A DNA stretch of 64,000 bases from NCBI RefSeq assembly GCF_042643245.1, contig NZ_JBHRSK010000013.1, positions 1 through 64,000 of the forward strand, read 5' to 3'. The position numbers and the translations under genes are program-made. The notes under the pieces were generated by a model. That model was given only the letters and a program-made list of their open reading frames with translations. It was not told the origin of the DNA and searched no databases. Numbering within the stretch: the stretch's first letter is position 1; every line of letters begins with the position of its first letter. Below, in pieces: positions 21,386-33,026 of the stretch. The DNA is from Acidimangrovimonas pyrenivorans. Lineage in GTDB: Bacteria; Pseudomonadota; Alphaproteobacteria; Rhodobacterales; Rhodobacteraceae.

Positions 21386-21622
21386 CGGGCATCCTTTCAC
21401 CCCTCGACTGTAGGGCGCCCGCCGCGCCCGCGCGACCCGGTTCTTGCGGGTTGGAGGGCAGGGCGGAACATTCCCTTCGGGCCTCGATGCTCGGCAAGGC
21501 ATGAACGGGCCGCCCCTACTTCACTCACCCCTGTGGCCCCGCCGTCAAGCCGACCGCGCGACCTGCGACCCTTCCGCCCACAAGCCTTGCAGCCTTGTGT
21601 CCCACAGGGCATACCGCTGCGG

Positions 21623-22267
21623 ATGGCCAAGCAACTCGACTACCACACGATCCGCGAGATCTTCCGTCGCTTCCAGGCGGCCGAGCCCGAGCCCAAGGGC
21701 GAGCTCGAGCATGTCAACGCCTATACCCTGCTGGTCGCCGTCGCGCTCTCGGCCCAGGCCACTGATGCCGGCGTCAACAAGGCGACGCGCGCTCTGTTCA
21801 AGGTCGCCGACACGCCCGAGAAGATGCTGGCGCTGGGCGAAGAGGGGCTGACCGAGCATATCAAGACCATCGGCCTGTTCCGCCAGAAGGCCAAGAACGT
21901 CATCAGGCTCAGCCGCATCCTGGTCGAGCAATACGACGGCGAAGTGCCCTCGTCCCGCGCCGCGCTTCAGGCGCTGCCCGGCGTCGGCCGCAAGACCGCC
22001 AACGTGGTGCTGAACATGTGGTTCGAGCAGCCCGCCCAGGCGGTCGACACCCATATCTTCCGGGTCGGCAACCGCACCGGCATCGCGCCGGGCAAGGATG
22101 TCGCCGCGGTCGAGCGCGCCATCGAAGACCACATCCCGGCGGAGTTCCAGCGTCACGCCCATCACTGGCTGATCCTGCACGGTCGCTACATCTGCACCGC
22201 GCGCAAGCCGCGCTGCGGCGACTGCATCATCCGCGATCTCTGCCCCTATGAGGAAAAGACACTGTGA
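21623..22267 (+). CDS. nth: endonuclease III (base-excision DNA glycosylase/AP lyase)
   Basis: A 214-residue HhH-GPD glycosylase for oxidised pyrimidines. The hairpin-helix-hairpin LPGVGRKTANVVL includes the catalytic Lys. The catalytic Asp lies in VDTHIFRVGNR. The C-terminal 4Fe-4S cluster ligands are C-x6-C-x2-C-x5-C (CTARKPRCGDCIIRDLC). It overlaps the next gene by four bases (GTGA), so the two are coupled. Confidence 0.95.
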   Translation: MAKQLDYHTIREIFRRFQAAEPEPKGELEHVNAYTLLVAVALSAQATDAGVNKATRALFKVADTPEKMLALGEEGLTEHIKTIGLFRQKAKNVIRLSRILVEQYDGEVPSSRAALQALPGVGRKTANVVLNMWFEQPAQAVDTHIFRVGNRTGIAPGKDVAAVERAIEDHIPAEFQRHAHHWLILHGRYICTARKPRCGDCIIRDLCPYEEKTL

Positions 22268-23250
22268 CCAAGACCTACCAGGTGGTCGGCATCGGCAACG
22301 CGATCGTCGACGTTCTGACCCAATCCGACGACAGCTTCCTCGACCTGATGGGGATCCAGAAGGGCATCATGCAACTGGTCGAGCGCGAGCGCGGCGAGAT
22401 GCTCTACGGCGCGATGAAGGAGCGCACCCAGGCGCCCGGCGGCTCGGTCGCCAACACCTTGGCGGGGATCGGCAACCTGGGCCTGAGCACCGGCTTCATC
22501 GGCCGCGTGCATGACGACGCGCTGGGCCGGTTCTACGCCGAGGAAATGGCGCGCGGCGGCACCGATTTCGTCAACCCGCCGGTGCCGGGCGGCGAGCTGC
22601 CGACCTCGCGCTCGATGATCTTCGTCTCGCCCGACGGCGAACGCTCGATGAACACCTATCTCGGCATCTCGGCCGAGCTCGGCCCCGACGATGTCGCCGA
22701 CGAGGTTGCCGGCCGGGCCGAACTGCTGTTCCTCGAGGGCTATCTCTACGACAAGCCCAAGGGCAAGCAGGCCTTCGAACGCGCTGCCCGGATCTGCCGC
22801 GACAATGGCGGCAAGGCCGGCATCGCGCTCTCCGACCCGTTCTGCGTCGATCGCCACCGCGACGACTTCCGCCGCCTGGTGCGCGAACTCGACTACGTCA
22901 TCGGCAACGAGCAAGAATGGGAATCGCTCTACCAGACCGACCTGAGCACGGCGCTGGAACAGGCCGCGGCCGAAAGCGGCCTTGTCGTCTGCACCCGCTC
23001 GGGCCACGACGTGGTGCTGGTGCGCGGCGACGAGGAAGAGATCGTGCCGGTGCAAGAGGTCACCCCGGTCGATGCCACCGGCGCCGGCGACCAGTTCGCC
23101 GCCGGCTTCCTCTACGGCCTCGCCACCGGCCAGCCGCTGCAGACCTGCGGCCGCATGGGCGTCGCCGCCGCCGCCGAGGTCATCGGCCATTTCGGCGCCC
23201 GGCCCGAGACCGACCTGAAGGCGCTGTTCCGCCAGTCCGGCCTGATCTGA
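22264..23250 (+). CDS. PfkB-family adenosine kinase
   Basis: A 328-residue ribokinase-fold sugar kinase. It has the N-terminal GGSVANTLAGIGNLG signature and the C-terminal DATGAGDQFAAGFLYGL catalytic/anion-hole motif. It resembles bacterial adenosine kinase homologues widespread in Rhodobacterales. The GTG start overlaps the nth stop. It likely salvages adenosine to AMP; another nucleoside or sugar substrate is possible. Confidence 0.85.
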   Translation: MTKTYQVVGIGNAIVDVLTQSDDSFLDLMGIQKGIMQLVERERGEMLYGAMKERTQAPGGSVANTLAGIGNLGLSTGFIGRVHDDALGRFYAEEMARGGTDFVNPPVPGGELPTSRSMIFVSPDGERSMNTYLGISAELGPDDVADEVAGRAELLFLEGYLYDKPKGKQAFERAARICRDNGGKAGIALSDPFCVDRHRDDFRRLVRELDYVIGNEQEWESLYQTDLSTALEQAAAESGLVVCTRSGHDVVLVRGDEEEIVPVQEVTPVDATGAGDQFAAGFLYGLATGQPLQTCGRMGVAAAAEVIGHFGARPETDLKALFRQSGLI

Positions 23251-23270
23251 GGCCGCGTCATATGTGGCGA

Positions 23271-23323
23271 GGCCGGGGGGCTGTCTGCCCCCCGGACCCC
23301 CCGAGGATATTTTCGCTGAGAGG
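23271..23323 (+). repeat. GGGGGTCCGGGGG palindromic repeat, copy 1
   Basis: GGCCGGGGGG, a short loop, then CCCCCCGGACCCCCCGAGGATATTTTC. It lies just after the adenosine kinase stop, in opposite orientation to copy 2 in the same convergent gap. The palindromic GC core with a flanking AT run suits a bidirectional terminator or REP-like element. Confidence 0.75.
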
Positions 23324-23464
23324 AAGAACAGGGAAGAGTCAGGCACCCCGGTCGCTGCCGGGTTCGGCTCACGCCGGGGCGCCTTCCCCTCAGACGGTCA
23401 TCGGCTTCCCAGCCTGTACCGCCCCTCCAATATTTGAATCCGGCGTTAAGAAAGCCTGAATGGC

Positions 23465-23513
23465 TTTCCTCTCAGTCCAAATATCCCGGGGGTCCGGGGG
23501 CTGGCCCCCGGCC
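23465..23513 (-). repeat. GGGGGTCCGGGGG palindromic repeat, copy 2
   Basis: CAAATATCCCGGGGGTCCGG followed by GGGCTGGCCCCCGGCC, inverted relative to copy 1, immediately downstream of the minus-strand sulfotransferase stop. The 140 bp between copies 1 and 2 holds nothing recognisable. Confidence 0.75.
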
Positions 23514-23527
23514 GCGGCCATGAAGTC

Positions 23528-24346
23528 CTACTCGCCCAGCTTGGCGTGCACCTCGTCAAGGTCGATCTCGCTCACCGGCATCTTGTTGGCCGGGTTTTCG
23601 AAATCGTATTTGAACAGCTCGAAGTCGCGCTTGTAGATCTCGTAGACGAGGTGCATCGACAAGTCGTCGAAATAGGCCACGACCGGGTGGGCGCGCTTGG
23701 GGCCGTGGCCTTCGCTCTCGTTGAAGCGCGGCACCGCGGCCAGATCGACCGGCACCGGCGTTTCGATCGCGTCGAGCACGCTCTGCATGCCCTCGTTGAA
23801 CCTCTCGGTGAAGAAGATGTTGTCGTAGCGGCCGCCGTTGACGATGAAGGTCGAGACATGGCCCGACATCGCCGACCAGTGGATGTCCGGCTCCATCGGC
23901 TTGCGCCAGCGGATGGTGTCGCGGGCAAACAGCAGGAAGCGGCGGAAGCTGGCGATCTGGTCGAATTCGAACCCGTCCTCGGGGCTGCCGACCTCGATCC
24001 CGTATTTCTGCACCAGCAGCGGCACCAGGTTGCCGCGGTAGCGCTTGCCGTTGCGCTGGATGCCGCAGATCTTGTCGAAGAAGGACGACAGGATGCGGGT
24101 ATAGGGATTGCGGACGCAGGTGAAGGCATAGGACTTGTGCGCCTTCACATTGGCCTCGATCAGCGGCTGGCTCTCCTCCTGCGCCCATTTGTGAAGGCCG
24201 GCGGTGGAATCGTGGATATCGCCGTCGAAGAACTCCCCGTGATCGGAATAGTAGAGGATCTGGCCGATGGTCGAGCAGGCGCATTTCGGGACCACGCGAT
24301 AGACGACGCTTTCGCTCTCGGTCATCCAGGTGCCGGGAAAACCCAT
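23528..24346 (-). CDS. sulfotransferase-family protein (Sulfotransfer_2 type)
   Basis: A 272-residue protein with the PAPS 5'-phosphosulfate loop VPKCACSTIGQIL near residue 20 and the 3'-phosphate motif CVRNPYTRILSSFFDK near residue 80, as in carbohydrate sulfotransferases. No N-terminal membrane anchor is present. A TGGAGGC ribosome site supports the start. It is divergent from a glycosyltransferase gene, so it may sulfate a surface polysaccharide. The acceptor is unknown. Confidence 0.82.
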   Translation of the reverse strand: MGFPGTWMTESESVVYRVVPKCACSTIGQILYYSDHGEFFDGDIHDSTAGLHKWAQEESQPLIEANVKAHKSYAFTCVRNPYTRILSSFFDKICGIQRNGKRYRGNLVPLLVQKYGIEVGSPEDGFEFDQIASFRRFLLFARDTIRWRKPMEPDIHWSAMSGHVSTFIVNGGRYDNIFFTERFNEGMQSVLDAIETPVPVDLAAVPRFNESEGHGPKRAHPVVAYFDDLSMHLVYEIYKRDFELFKYDFENPANKMPVSEIDLDEVHAKLGE

Positions 24347-24496
24347 AGATGTCTTGCCTCCAGTGCCCCGGCGCCGGCCGGGATGGCGCGGGCGGGACAA
24401 TCCGTCTCAACAGAGCAAAGAAGTGCTGTCTTTTCAACGGGCGATCACGCTATCTAGGGGAAACCGAGCGGCAAGAGGGGCCGGCAGAGCCAAGCG

Positions 24497-26074
24497 ATGG
24501 CGCGGATCGCCTATATCCTGTTGTGTCACAAGGACCCGGACGGGGTCATCGCGCAGGCCGAACGTCTGACCGCGGCGGGCGATGTCATGGCGATCCATTT
24601 CGACGCCCGCGCGTCGCTAGTCGACTATGGCCGGCTCCGCGACCGGCTGAAGGACAACCCCAACGTCGCCTTCGCCACCCGCCGGGTGAAATGCGGCTGG
24701 GGCGAGTGGAGCCTGGTGCAGGCGACGCTCAACGCCGTCGAGGCGGCGCTCGACGCCTTCCCGCAGGCGAGCCATTTCTACATGCTCTCGGGCGACTGCA
24801 TGGCGATCAAGTCGGCCGAGTATATCCACGATTTCCTCGACCGGGACGAGGCGGATTACATCGAGAGCGTGGATTTCTTCTCCTCCGACTGGATCAAGAC
24901 CGGGATGAAGGAAGAGCGGCTGATCTATCGCCATTTCCTCAACGAACGGAAGCACAAGCGGCTGTTCTACTGGTCGCTCGAGGTCCAGCGCCGGCTCGGG
25001 CTGCGCCGGACGATCCCGGCCGATCTGCAGATCCAGATCGGCAGCCAGTGGTGGTGCCTGCGCCGGCGCACGGTCGAGGAAATCCTCGCCTTCCTGCGCG
25101 ACCGCCGCGACGTGATCCGCTTCTTCCGCCGCAGCTGGATCCCCGACGAGACCTTCTTCCAGACCCTCGTCCGCCACCTCGTGCCCGAGACCGAGATCCG
25201 CTCGCGCTCGCCGACCTTCCTGATGTTCACCGATTACGGCATGCCGGTGACCTTCTACAACGATCACTACGACCTGCTGATCGGCCAGGACACCTTGTTC
25301 GCGCGCAAGATCTCGCCCGACGCGCTGGAGCTGAAGGCGCGGCTGGGCCGGCTCTATGCCAGCACCGGGGTCGCGTTCCCGATCTCGAACGAGGGCCGCA
25401 AGCTGTTCCAGTTCCTGACCGGCCGCGGCCGCATCGGCCGGCGCTTCGCGCCGCGCTTCTGGGAGGCCGAGGCCAGCCTGGGGCGCGAGCGCGAGCTGAT
25501 GATCGTGACCTGCAAGAAATGGCATGTCGCCAAGCGGCTGGTCGAGCGCATCCGCCAGGTGACCAACCTGCCCGCGGTCGATTACCTGTTCAGCGAGGAG
25601 GACACGCCGCTGCCCGATCTCGGCGGTATCGAGACGACGCTGGAAAAGCGCACCCGCCACCGCCGGGCGCTGGTGCGGATGCTGTTCGACTATTTCGAGA
25701 CCGACCGGCTGATCCTGTGCATGGACACGGCGAACCTGGACCTGATGCAGGACTTCTATGCCGACAGCTCGACGACGCGACTGCTCGAGATCGACTGCGC
25801 CTTCTCCGATGACTACCTCGCCGGCCATGCCCGGCGCATCGGGCTGGCCGGCGACCAGACCCCGCGCGCGGCGATGACGCGGCTGCTGCCGACGATCCGC
25901 TACGATATCAGGTCCGAGGCCGACCGCATCCGCGATGCCCGCTTCCCGGGCCATTACCGCCTGCGCGAGGGCGCCTCGGTCGACGAGAATGTGCCGCCCC
26001 TTGCGGGTTTCCTGGATGTGCCCGAAAACACCGCGCGCGAGATCGCGGCGACCGACCGCCTATTTGCCGATTGA
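24497..26074 (+). CDS. core-2/I-branching-type glycosyltransferase with DUF5928-like C-terminus
   Basis: A 525-residue protein. Residues 1 to about 270 match the family of beta-1,6-N-acetylglucosaminyltransferase-like enzymes (ARIAYILLCHKDPD; HFYMLSGDCMAIK; IGSQWWCLRRRTVEEI; RRSWIPDETFFQT). The C-terminal half, with HRRALVRMLFDYFETDRL, is the extra domain seen in Rhodobacterales homologues (DUF5928). It is cytoplasmic. Next to a sulfotransferase, it probably works in synthesis of a modified exopolysaccharide; donor and acceptor are unproven. Confidence 0.82.
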   Translation: MARIAYILLCHKDPDGVIAQAERLTAAGDVMAIHFDARASLVDYGRLRDRLKDNPNVAFATRRVKCGWGEWSLVQATLNAVEAALDAFPQASHFYMLSGDCMAIKSAEYIHDFLDRDEADYIESVDFFSSDWIKTGMKEERLIYRHFLNERKHKRLFYWSLEVQRRLGLRRTIPADLQIQIGSQWWCLRRRTVEEILAFLRDRRDVIRFFRRSWIPDETFFQTLVRHLVPETEIRSRSPTFLMFTDYGMPVTFYNDHYDLLIGQDTLFARKISPDALELKARLGRLYASTGVAFPISNEGRKLFQFLTGRGRIGRRFAPRFWEAEASLGRERELMIVTCKKWHVAKRLVERIRQVTNLPAVDYLFSEEDTPLPDLGGIETTLEKRTRHRRALVRMLFDYFETDRLILCMDTANLDLMQDFYADSSTTRLLEIDCAFSDDYLAGHARRIGLAGDQTPRAAMTRLLPTIRYDIRSEADRIRDARFPGHYRLREGASVDENVPPLAGFLDVPENTAREIAATDRLFAD

Positions 26075-26082
26075 GGAATGCC

Positions 26083-26466
26083 ATGCCCTATAACTATGAC
26101 GACCAGAATATCTTTGCCCGCATCCTGCGCGGCGAGATCCCGAACAAGACCGTGCTCGAGACCGAGCACACGCTGGCCTTCGAGGACATCAACCCGCAGG
26201 CGCCGGTCCATGTGCTGGTGATCCCCAAGGGCCCCTACGTCACCTACGACCATTTCGCCACCGAGGCGACGGATGCCGAGATCGTCGACTACATCCGCAC
26301 CATCGGCAAGGTCTGCGAGATGCTGGGCGTGCGGCCGGGCGAGGGCGGCGGCGGCTATCGCACGATCTCGAATGCCGGCGAATCCGGGGTGCAGGAGGTG
26401 CCGCACCTGCACGTCCACGTCCTCGGCGGCCGACCACTGGGGCGGATGCTGCAGCGGCGGGACTGA
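26083..26466 (+). CDS. HIT-family nucleotide hydrolase
   Basis: A 127-residue histidine-triad protein with the active-site HLHVHVLGG near the C-terminus and PVHVLVIPKG earlier. It has the size and motif set of HinT-like phosphoramidases acting on nucleotidyl-amino compounds. A GAGG ribosome site lies just before the ATG. It is 8 bp after the glycosyltransferase and may be cotranscribed. Confidence 0.93.
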   Translation: MPYNYDDQNIFARILRGEIPNKTVLETEHTLAFEDINPQAPVHVLVIPKGPYVTYDHFATEATDAEIVDYIRTIGKVCEMLGVRPGEGGGGYRTISNAGESGVQEVPHLHVHVLGGRPLGRMLQRRD

Positions 26467-26531
26467 AGCCGCAGGAACCGGGTCGCGCCGCAGGGGGCGG
26501 CCCGGCTAGGCCAGGGGGCAGGAGGTGCCCC

Positions 26532-26996
26532 ATGGCCATACGTTTCATTCCCATTCCCACCGAGACCGTCCGCGCCCTGCAGGCCGGCGGCCCGGACGCC
26601 AACGGCCAGCGGCCCGAGCGTCGCACATCCGACGGCGTCGGCGTGCCCTGCCGCCATTGCCTGTCCCCGGTGCCGGCCGGCCGCGACTATCTGGTCCTTG
26701 CCCACCGCCCCTTTCCGGCGCTGCAGCCCTATGCCGAATGCGGGCCGATCTTCCTCTGCGCCGATCCCTGCGCGGCCGGTGGCGGGGCGGAGCTTCCGGA
26801 CATGCTGGCCGCGCCGCAATACATCGTCCGCGGCTACGGCGCCGACGACCGCATCGTCTACGGCACCGGCGGGGTGGTGGCGACACCGGCGATCCCCGAC
26901 CGCTGCGAGGAATTGCTGGCCCGCGACGACGTGGCTTATGTCCATGTCCGCTCGGCGGCGAACAACTGCTATCAGCTGCGGGTCGAGAGCGCCTGA
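26532..26996 (+). CDS. DUF1203 family protein
   Basis: A 154-residue protein with DGVGVPCRHCLSPVPAGRDYLVLAHRPF and IFLCADPCA, cysteine pairs that could bind a metal, and a C-terminal YVHVRSAANNCYQLRVE. It matches DUF1203 as I know it; no function is established. Its 3' end overlaps the convergent flavoprotein gene by 25 bp. Confidence 0.8.
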   Translation: MAIRFIPIPTETVRALQAGGPDANGQRPERRTSDGVGVPCRHCLSPVPAGRDYLVLAHRPFPALQPYAECGPIFLCADPCAAGGGAELPDMLAAPQYIVRGYGADDRIVYGTGGVVATPAIPDRCEELLARDDVAYVHVRSAANNCYQLRVESA

Positions 26997-28174
26997 ACCG
27001 CCGCCCGCCCGGCCCAGCGCCCGGTGGCGAGGCAGCCGGTCAGCAGGTAGCCGCCGGTCGGCGCCTCCCAGTCCAGCATCTCGCCGGCGGCGAAGACCCC
27101 GGGCAGGGCGCGCAGCTCGAGATCGTCGGTGAGCGCCTTCCGGGCGATGCCGCCGGCGGTCGAGATGGCCTCGTCCAGCGGCCGCGGGCCCTGCAATGGC
27201 ACCGGCAGCGCCTTGAGCAATCGCGCCAGTTGTGCAGGCTCGGTCGGCAACGGCCGGCCCCATTCCTGGAGCAGCGCGATCCGCGCCGGGTCGAGCCGCA
27301 GCGCCTTGCGCAGGTGGTTGGCCAGGCTCGCTTTGCCGCGGCGGGCGAGGCGGGCCGAGATCTCGGCTTGCGCCAGGTCGGGCATGAGGTCGAGCGCCAG
27401 CGCCGCGCCTTCGCGCAGGGCCCGCGAGACGGCGTAGATGCCGCCGCCCTCGAGCCCGCGCTCGGAGATGACGAACTCGGCCCGCAGGCGCCGGTCTCCG
27501 ACGCAGAGCGCGGTGCCCTTCACCGGGGCGCCGAAATGCCGGGCCATGTGGTCGGACCAGTCGCCGCGGAAGCCCATGTTGGCGGGCTGGAACGGGGCCA
27601 GTGCGACGCCCCTTTCGGCCAGCCACGGCGCCCAGGCGCCGTCCGAGCCCAGCCTTGACCAGCTCGCCCCGCCAAGCGCCAGCACGGTGATACGGGGGCG
27701 CAGCCGGCGGCGGCCTTCGGGGGTGTCGAAGACCAGCGCGGCACCATCGAAGCCCTGCCAGCGCCAGCGGGTGCGCAGGGTGACGCCGAGACTGTCGAGG
27801 CGTTTGAGCCAGGCGCGCAGCAGCGGCGACGCCTTCATCGCGGTAGGGAAGACCCGGCCCGAGGAGCCGGTGAAGACCTCCTGTTCCAGCCCGCGCGCCC
27901 AGTCCTGGACCTCCGCCGGGCCGAATTCGGCCAGCATCGGCCGCAGCCAGCCGGCGGCCTCGTCATAGGCGCCCAGGAAGGTTTCGAGGGGCTCGTCCTT
28001 GGTCAGGTTGAGCCCGGATTTCCCGGCCATCAGGAACTTCCGCGCCGGGCTCGGCTTGGCTTCGGCCATCAGCACCCGATGGCCGGCGCGCACCAGTTCC
28101 TCGGCCGCCATCAGCCCGGCCGGGCCGGCGCCGACGATCAGCGCGTCGAATGGGTCCTGTGGCGTGTCGGTCAT
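26972..28174 (-). CDS. HI0933-like FAD flavoprotein (TIGR03862-type)
   Basis: A 400-residue cytoplasmic protein with an N-terminal dinucleotide-binding DALIVGAGPAGLMAAEELVRAG, then KFLMAGKSGLNLT, and the C-terminal FAD signature LPGVFAAGEMLDWEAPTGGYLLTGC. This is the BaiN/YhiN-like NAD(P)/FAD oxidoreductase group. The substrate is unknown. It is tail-to-tail with the DUF1203 gene. Confidence 0.88.
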   Translation of the reverse strand: MTDTPQDPFDALIVGAGPAGLMAAEELVRAGHRVLMAEAKPSPARKFLMAGKSGLNLTKDEPLETFLGAYDEAAGWLRPMLAEFGPAEVQDWARGLEQEVFTGSSGRVFPTAMKASPLLRAWLKRLDSLGVTLRTRWRWQGFDGAALVFDTPEGRRRLRPRITVLALGGASWSRLGSDGAWAPWLAERGVALAPFQPANMGFRGDWSDHMARHFGAPVKGTALCVGDRRLRAEFVISERGLEGGGIYAVSRALREGAALALDLMPDLAQAEISARLARRGKASLANHLRKALRLDPARIALLQEWGRPLPTEPAQLARLLKALPVPLQGPRPLDEAISTAGGIARKALTDDLELRALPGVFAAGEMLDWEAPTGGYLLTGCLATGRWAGRAAVQALSTRS

Positions 28175-28365
28175 GCTGGTTTTCCCGCGGGCCTCGTCGC
28201 TGTCGCATCCTCGGCGGCGTCAGGCAAGGGGCACGATGGGTTTGATGTGCATTGCGAGATGTTGCAGGAGGTCGGGCCAAGCTCGCCCCCTGCTCGCCTG
28301 TGCATGTCGTGCCAGACGGCAACGGCCGCAAAGGCAACGGCTGCCCGGCAGGGGGGCTCTCCAAC

Positions 28366-28397
28366 GAAAAAGGCCCCGGCGTTTCCGCCGGGGCCCC
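28366..28397 (-). terminator. pnp intrinsic terminator
   Basis: On the minus strand, GGCCCCGGCG-GAAA-CGCCGGGGCC is followed by TTTTT. It is a perfect rho-independent terminator about 20 bp after the pnp stop. The rest of 28175-28365 shows no gene. Confidence 0.9.
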
Positions 28398-28417
28398 GAT
28401 CTGTCGGAAAGGCCGCC

Positions 28418-30559
<2,142 letters not shown>

Positions 30560-30869
30560 CTAGCGTATCCTATGAGGGAGCACTCCCGGGCCCTCCCGGG
30601 TCTCCCGTTTGCATGGCGGCCCCATTGCCGCCGCCCCCTATCCTGTTGCACGCGCCCGGGGGCCGAAGGCGTCACGTCTCAGATGCCGGGGCCATACAGC
30701 AGTTTGCGCCGATTTGGAAGCGGAAAGCCGAAACGGGCTCCGGGCCGGCGCGCCCGGCGCATCCGGTTCCATCCCGCCAAGCTTCCGCCGGCTTGGCTGG
30801 AACCGGGAGACGTGTGGCGGCGTCCCGAAAGCGCGTTGTTCCGCTTCGCGGAGGAAACGGATCGTCCTG

Positions 30870-31048
30870 CTCTGCGCCGCTCCGCCCGGTGCGCGCGTGT
30901 AACGCGCAGGGCGAGCGCCTGCCCGTCCCGGCGGGCTGGCGCTTTGGAGGCCGGCACGCGACGCAAGTATTCTGGCGGGGCTTGGTTGCCATAAAGCGCG
31001 TCGCTCGACGGCTGCGAGCGCCACCCCACGGGCAGGCACTCGCCCTGC
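30870..31048 (-). repeat. dispersed repeat, copy B
   Basis: An inverted copy of the repeat at 10111-10295, about four-fifths identical by eye. Shared blocks read, on the minus strand, GGGCGAGTGCCTGC(C/T)CGTGGGGTGGCGCTCGCA and GCGCCAGCCCGCCGGG(A/G)CGGGC. It lies between rpsO and pnp. The remaining 30560-30869 holds no recognisable gene; its long open frames are GC-rich artefacts. Confidence 0.75.
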
Positions 31049-31121
31049 TGGTGGTGCCGTCTGGCAGCGATGTTCGCAAAGGGCCCAAGGCGCGCGCCCC
31101 CGGCCAAAGGGCGAGCGCCGA

Positions 31122-31156
31122 AAGAAAAAGAGGCCGGGGCGCGGGCCCCGACCTCC
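31122..31156 (-). terminator. rpsO intrinsic terminator
   Basis: On the minus strand, GAGGTCGGGGCCCGCGCCCC followed by GGCCTC and TTTTTCTTT forms a long GC hairpin with a clear T tract 22 bp after the rpsO stop. It separates rpsO from pnp transcriptionally, at least in part. Confidence 0.9.
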
Positions 31157-31178
31157 TGAAACTGGCTGTGCCGGACGC

Positions 31179-31448
31179 TTAGCGGCGCAGGCCGAGACGC
31201 TTGATCAGGTCCTGGTAGCGGCCTTCGTCCTTGCCCTTGAGGTAGTCCAGCAGCTTGCGGCGCTGGGCGACCATCATCAGCAGCCCACGGCGGGAATGGT
31301 TGTCCTTCTTGTGGGTCTTGAAGTGTTCCGTCAGCGTGGCGATCCGCGAGCTGAGGATGGCAACCTGGACCTCGGGCGAGCCGGTGTCGCCTTCCTTGGT
31401 GCCGAATTCCTTGATGACGCGGGCTTTCTCGTCGGCGGTGATCGACAT
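31179..31448 (-). CDS. rpsO: 30S ribosomal protein S15
   Basis: An 89-residue primary 16S-binding protein. Conserved features include DTGSPEVQVAILSSRI, LTEHFKTHKKDNHSRRGLL and the C-terminal YQDLIKRLGLRR. The length is exact for bacterial S15. The ATG has a GGAG ribosome site. In many relatives it directly follows truB; here truB is 3.5 kb away on the opposite strand. Confidence 0.97.
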   Translation of the reverse strand: MSITADEKARVIKEFGTKEGDTGSPEVQVAILSSRIATLTEHFKTHKKDNHSRRGLLMMVAQRRKLLDYLKGKDEGRYQDLIKRLGLRR

Positions 31449-31772
31449 CGGGGTCTCCTTGAACAAAAGGGTTATGGCGCAAGCCGGGATGTCGTCCAGC
31501 AGGGCCCTTGGAGGGTCCGCCCCGGCGCATCCGGGGACGGATGGGCGCGTATAGGGGGAATCGCCGCAAAAGGAAAGGGGGAATTCGGCGCCGCCGCCCT
31601 CGGCGCCGCCCGCGCCGGCGCGGCGATCGCTAAAACCCGATCTTTCTGCCGCCCCTCCGCCGGCCGCCGGCCTTGTTTGCGCCACGGTCGGCGCGCGTAA
31701 TCTTCATTGCTGAACAATGTGTTAACGGACGTGCGCACGGCGTGGCGCGCGACGGAGATTGGAGGGGCGGCA

Positions 31773-32936
31773 ATGCTGGGGCTGGCAAGTCTGTTCGGAA
31801 TCCTTGGGCTCGGCCTGTTCGCTGACCTGTTCGTCGGGGGGACCCATGACGGCAGTGACGGCGGCGGTGACGCGGCCGCCGAGGACGAACACGGCGCCGC
31901 CGGGGCGGGTGGCACGGCGCATGACATGAACGGTGGCGACCTGCTCGACGCGATCGACGGCGGGAAGGGGAGCCCGGAGACGAGCCCCGATGACGGGGCG
32001 GGGGCGGAGGCCCGGGAGGGCGCGGGCTCCGGCACGGCGACGGACCAGCACGGCGCCGATCACGACGGCACGGGCCGGGACGGGACAGGCGGCGGGGGCC
32101 AGGCCGGCGCAGAGCTTCTCGGCGGGCCGGGCGATGACATCCTCTCGGGCACGCAGGCGGCCGACAGGATCGAGGGCGGCGCTGGGGTCGACCTGATGAA
32201 CGGCCGAGCCGGCCCCGACCTGATCCGGGGCGGCGCGGGCAACGACTGGGCGGCAGGCGAAGGCGGTGCGGATACGCTGCAGGGCGAGGCCGGCGACGAC
32301 ACGCTGACCGGCGGCGCGGACGACGACCGGCTGGAGGGCCGCGTCGGTGACGATTCTCTCGCCGGGCAGAGCGGTCGGGACGTTCTTGTCGGCGGCGGCG
32401 GCGCCGATACGCTGATCGGGGGCGACGGGGCCGACAGCCTGAGCGGCGGCCGCGGCGACGATGCCCTGGTCGGCGATGCCGGCGCGGACGTGATGATCGG
32501 CGGGAGCGGCGGCGACACGCTGGACGGCGGGGCGGGCGACGACCTGCTGATCGGGTCGCGGGCCAGGCATCCGGTGGCGCCGGACGGCACCGATTACCTC
32601 AACGGCGGCGCCGGCGACGACCGGCTGATGCTGGGGGCCGGCGATCACGGCACCGGCGGCGCGGGCAGCGATCTCTTCGTGCTGGGCGAGGGCGGGCCGG
32701 ACGGTCCGGAGGCGCGCGGCGACGAAACCGCCGGCCCGGCGGTGGTCCACGATTTCGATGGTGCGCAGGACAGGCTGGTCGTGCTGGTCGATCCGGCGAC
32801 CCAGCGGCTGCCGGTGGTGGGGGTCGAGCCGGGCAATGGCAATTCGGTCTATGTCACGCTCGACGGTGCACGCCTGGCCGAGATCCAGGGCGGCGCCGGG
32901 CTGCGGCCCGAGGATATCGACCTGCGTCGGGGCTGA
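31773..32936 (+). CDS. RTX-type calcium-binding repeat protein
   Basis: A 387-residue protein starting MLGLASLFGILGLGLFADL, a hydrophobic segment that could anchor it. An Asp/Gly/Ala-rich linker follows. Residues about 115-300 carry repeated GGxGxDxLxG nonapeptides (GGAGNDWAAGEGGADTLQGE, GGDGADSLSGGRGDDALVGD and others) that form calcium-binding parallel beta rolls. The C-terminus (VVHDFDGAQDRLVVLVD) resembles the type I secretion end of RTX proteins. A GGAGGGG site precedes the ATG. No type I exporter genes are nearby. It is probably a cell-surface or secreted protein of unknown role. Confidence 0.8.
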   Translation: MLGLASLFGILGLGLFADLFVGGTHDGSDGGGDAAAEDEHGAAGAGGTAHDMNGGDLLDAIDGGKGSPETSPDDGAGAEAREGAGSGTATDQHGADHDGTGRDGTGGGGQAGAELLGGPGDDILSGTQAADRIEGGAGVDLMNGRAGPDLIRGGAGNDWAAGEGGADTLQGEAGDDTLTGGADDDRLEGRVGDDSLAGQSGRDVLVGGGGADTLIGGDGADSLSGGRGDDALVGDAGADVMIGGSGGDTLDGGAGDDLLIGSRARHPVAPDGTDYLNGGAGDDRLMLGAGDHGTGGAGSDLFVLGEGGPDGPEARGDETAGPAVVHDFDGAQDRLVVLVDPATQRLPVVGVEPGNGNSVYVTLDGARLAEIQGGAGLRPEDIDLRRG

Positions 32937-33026
32937 CGGCGGGCGCGGGCCAGGCCCCGGCCGCCGGACGCACCGCTCGGGATCGTTTCCGCGGCGGCCG
33001 GGAGGCGCAGCGGCTGGGCGGCGGGC

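Noticed and set aside
30613..31182. Open frames across the rpsO-pnp gap
   Set aside because: They cover the dispersed repeat and the rpsO terminator, differ between the two repeat copies and lack ribosome sites.
32060..32590. Minus-strand frames opposite the RTX gene
   Set aside because: Shadows of the repetitive GGxGxDxLxG codons.
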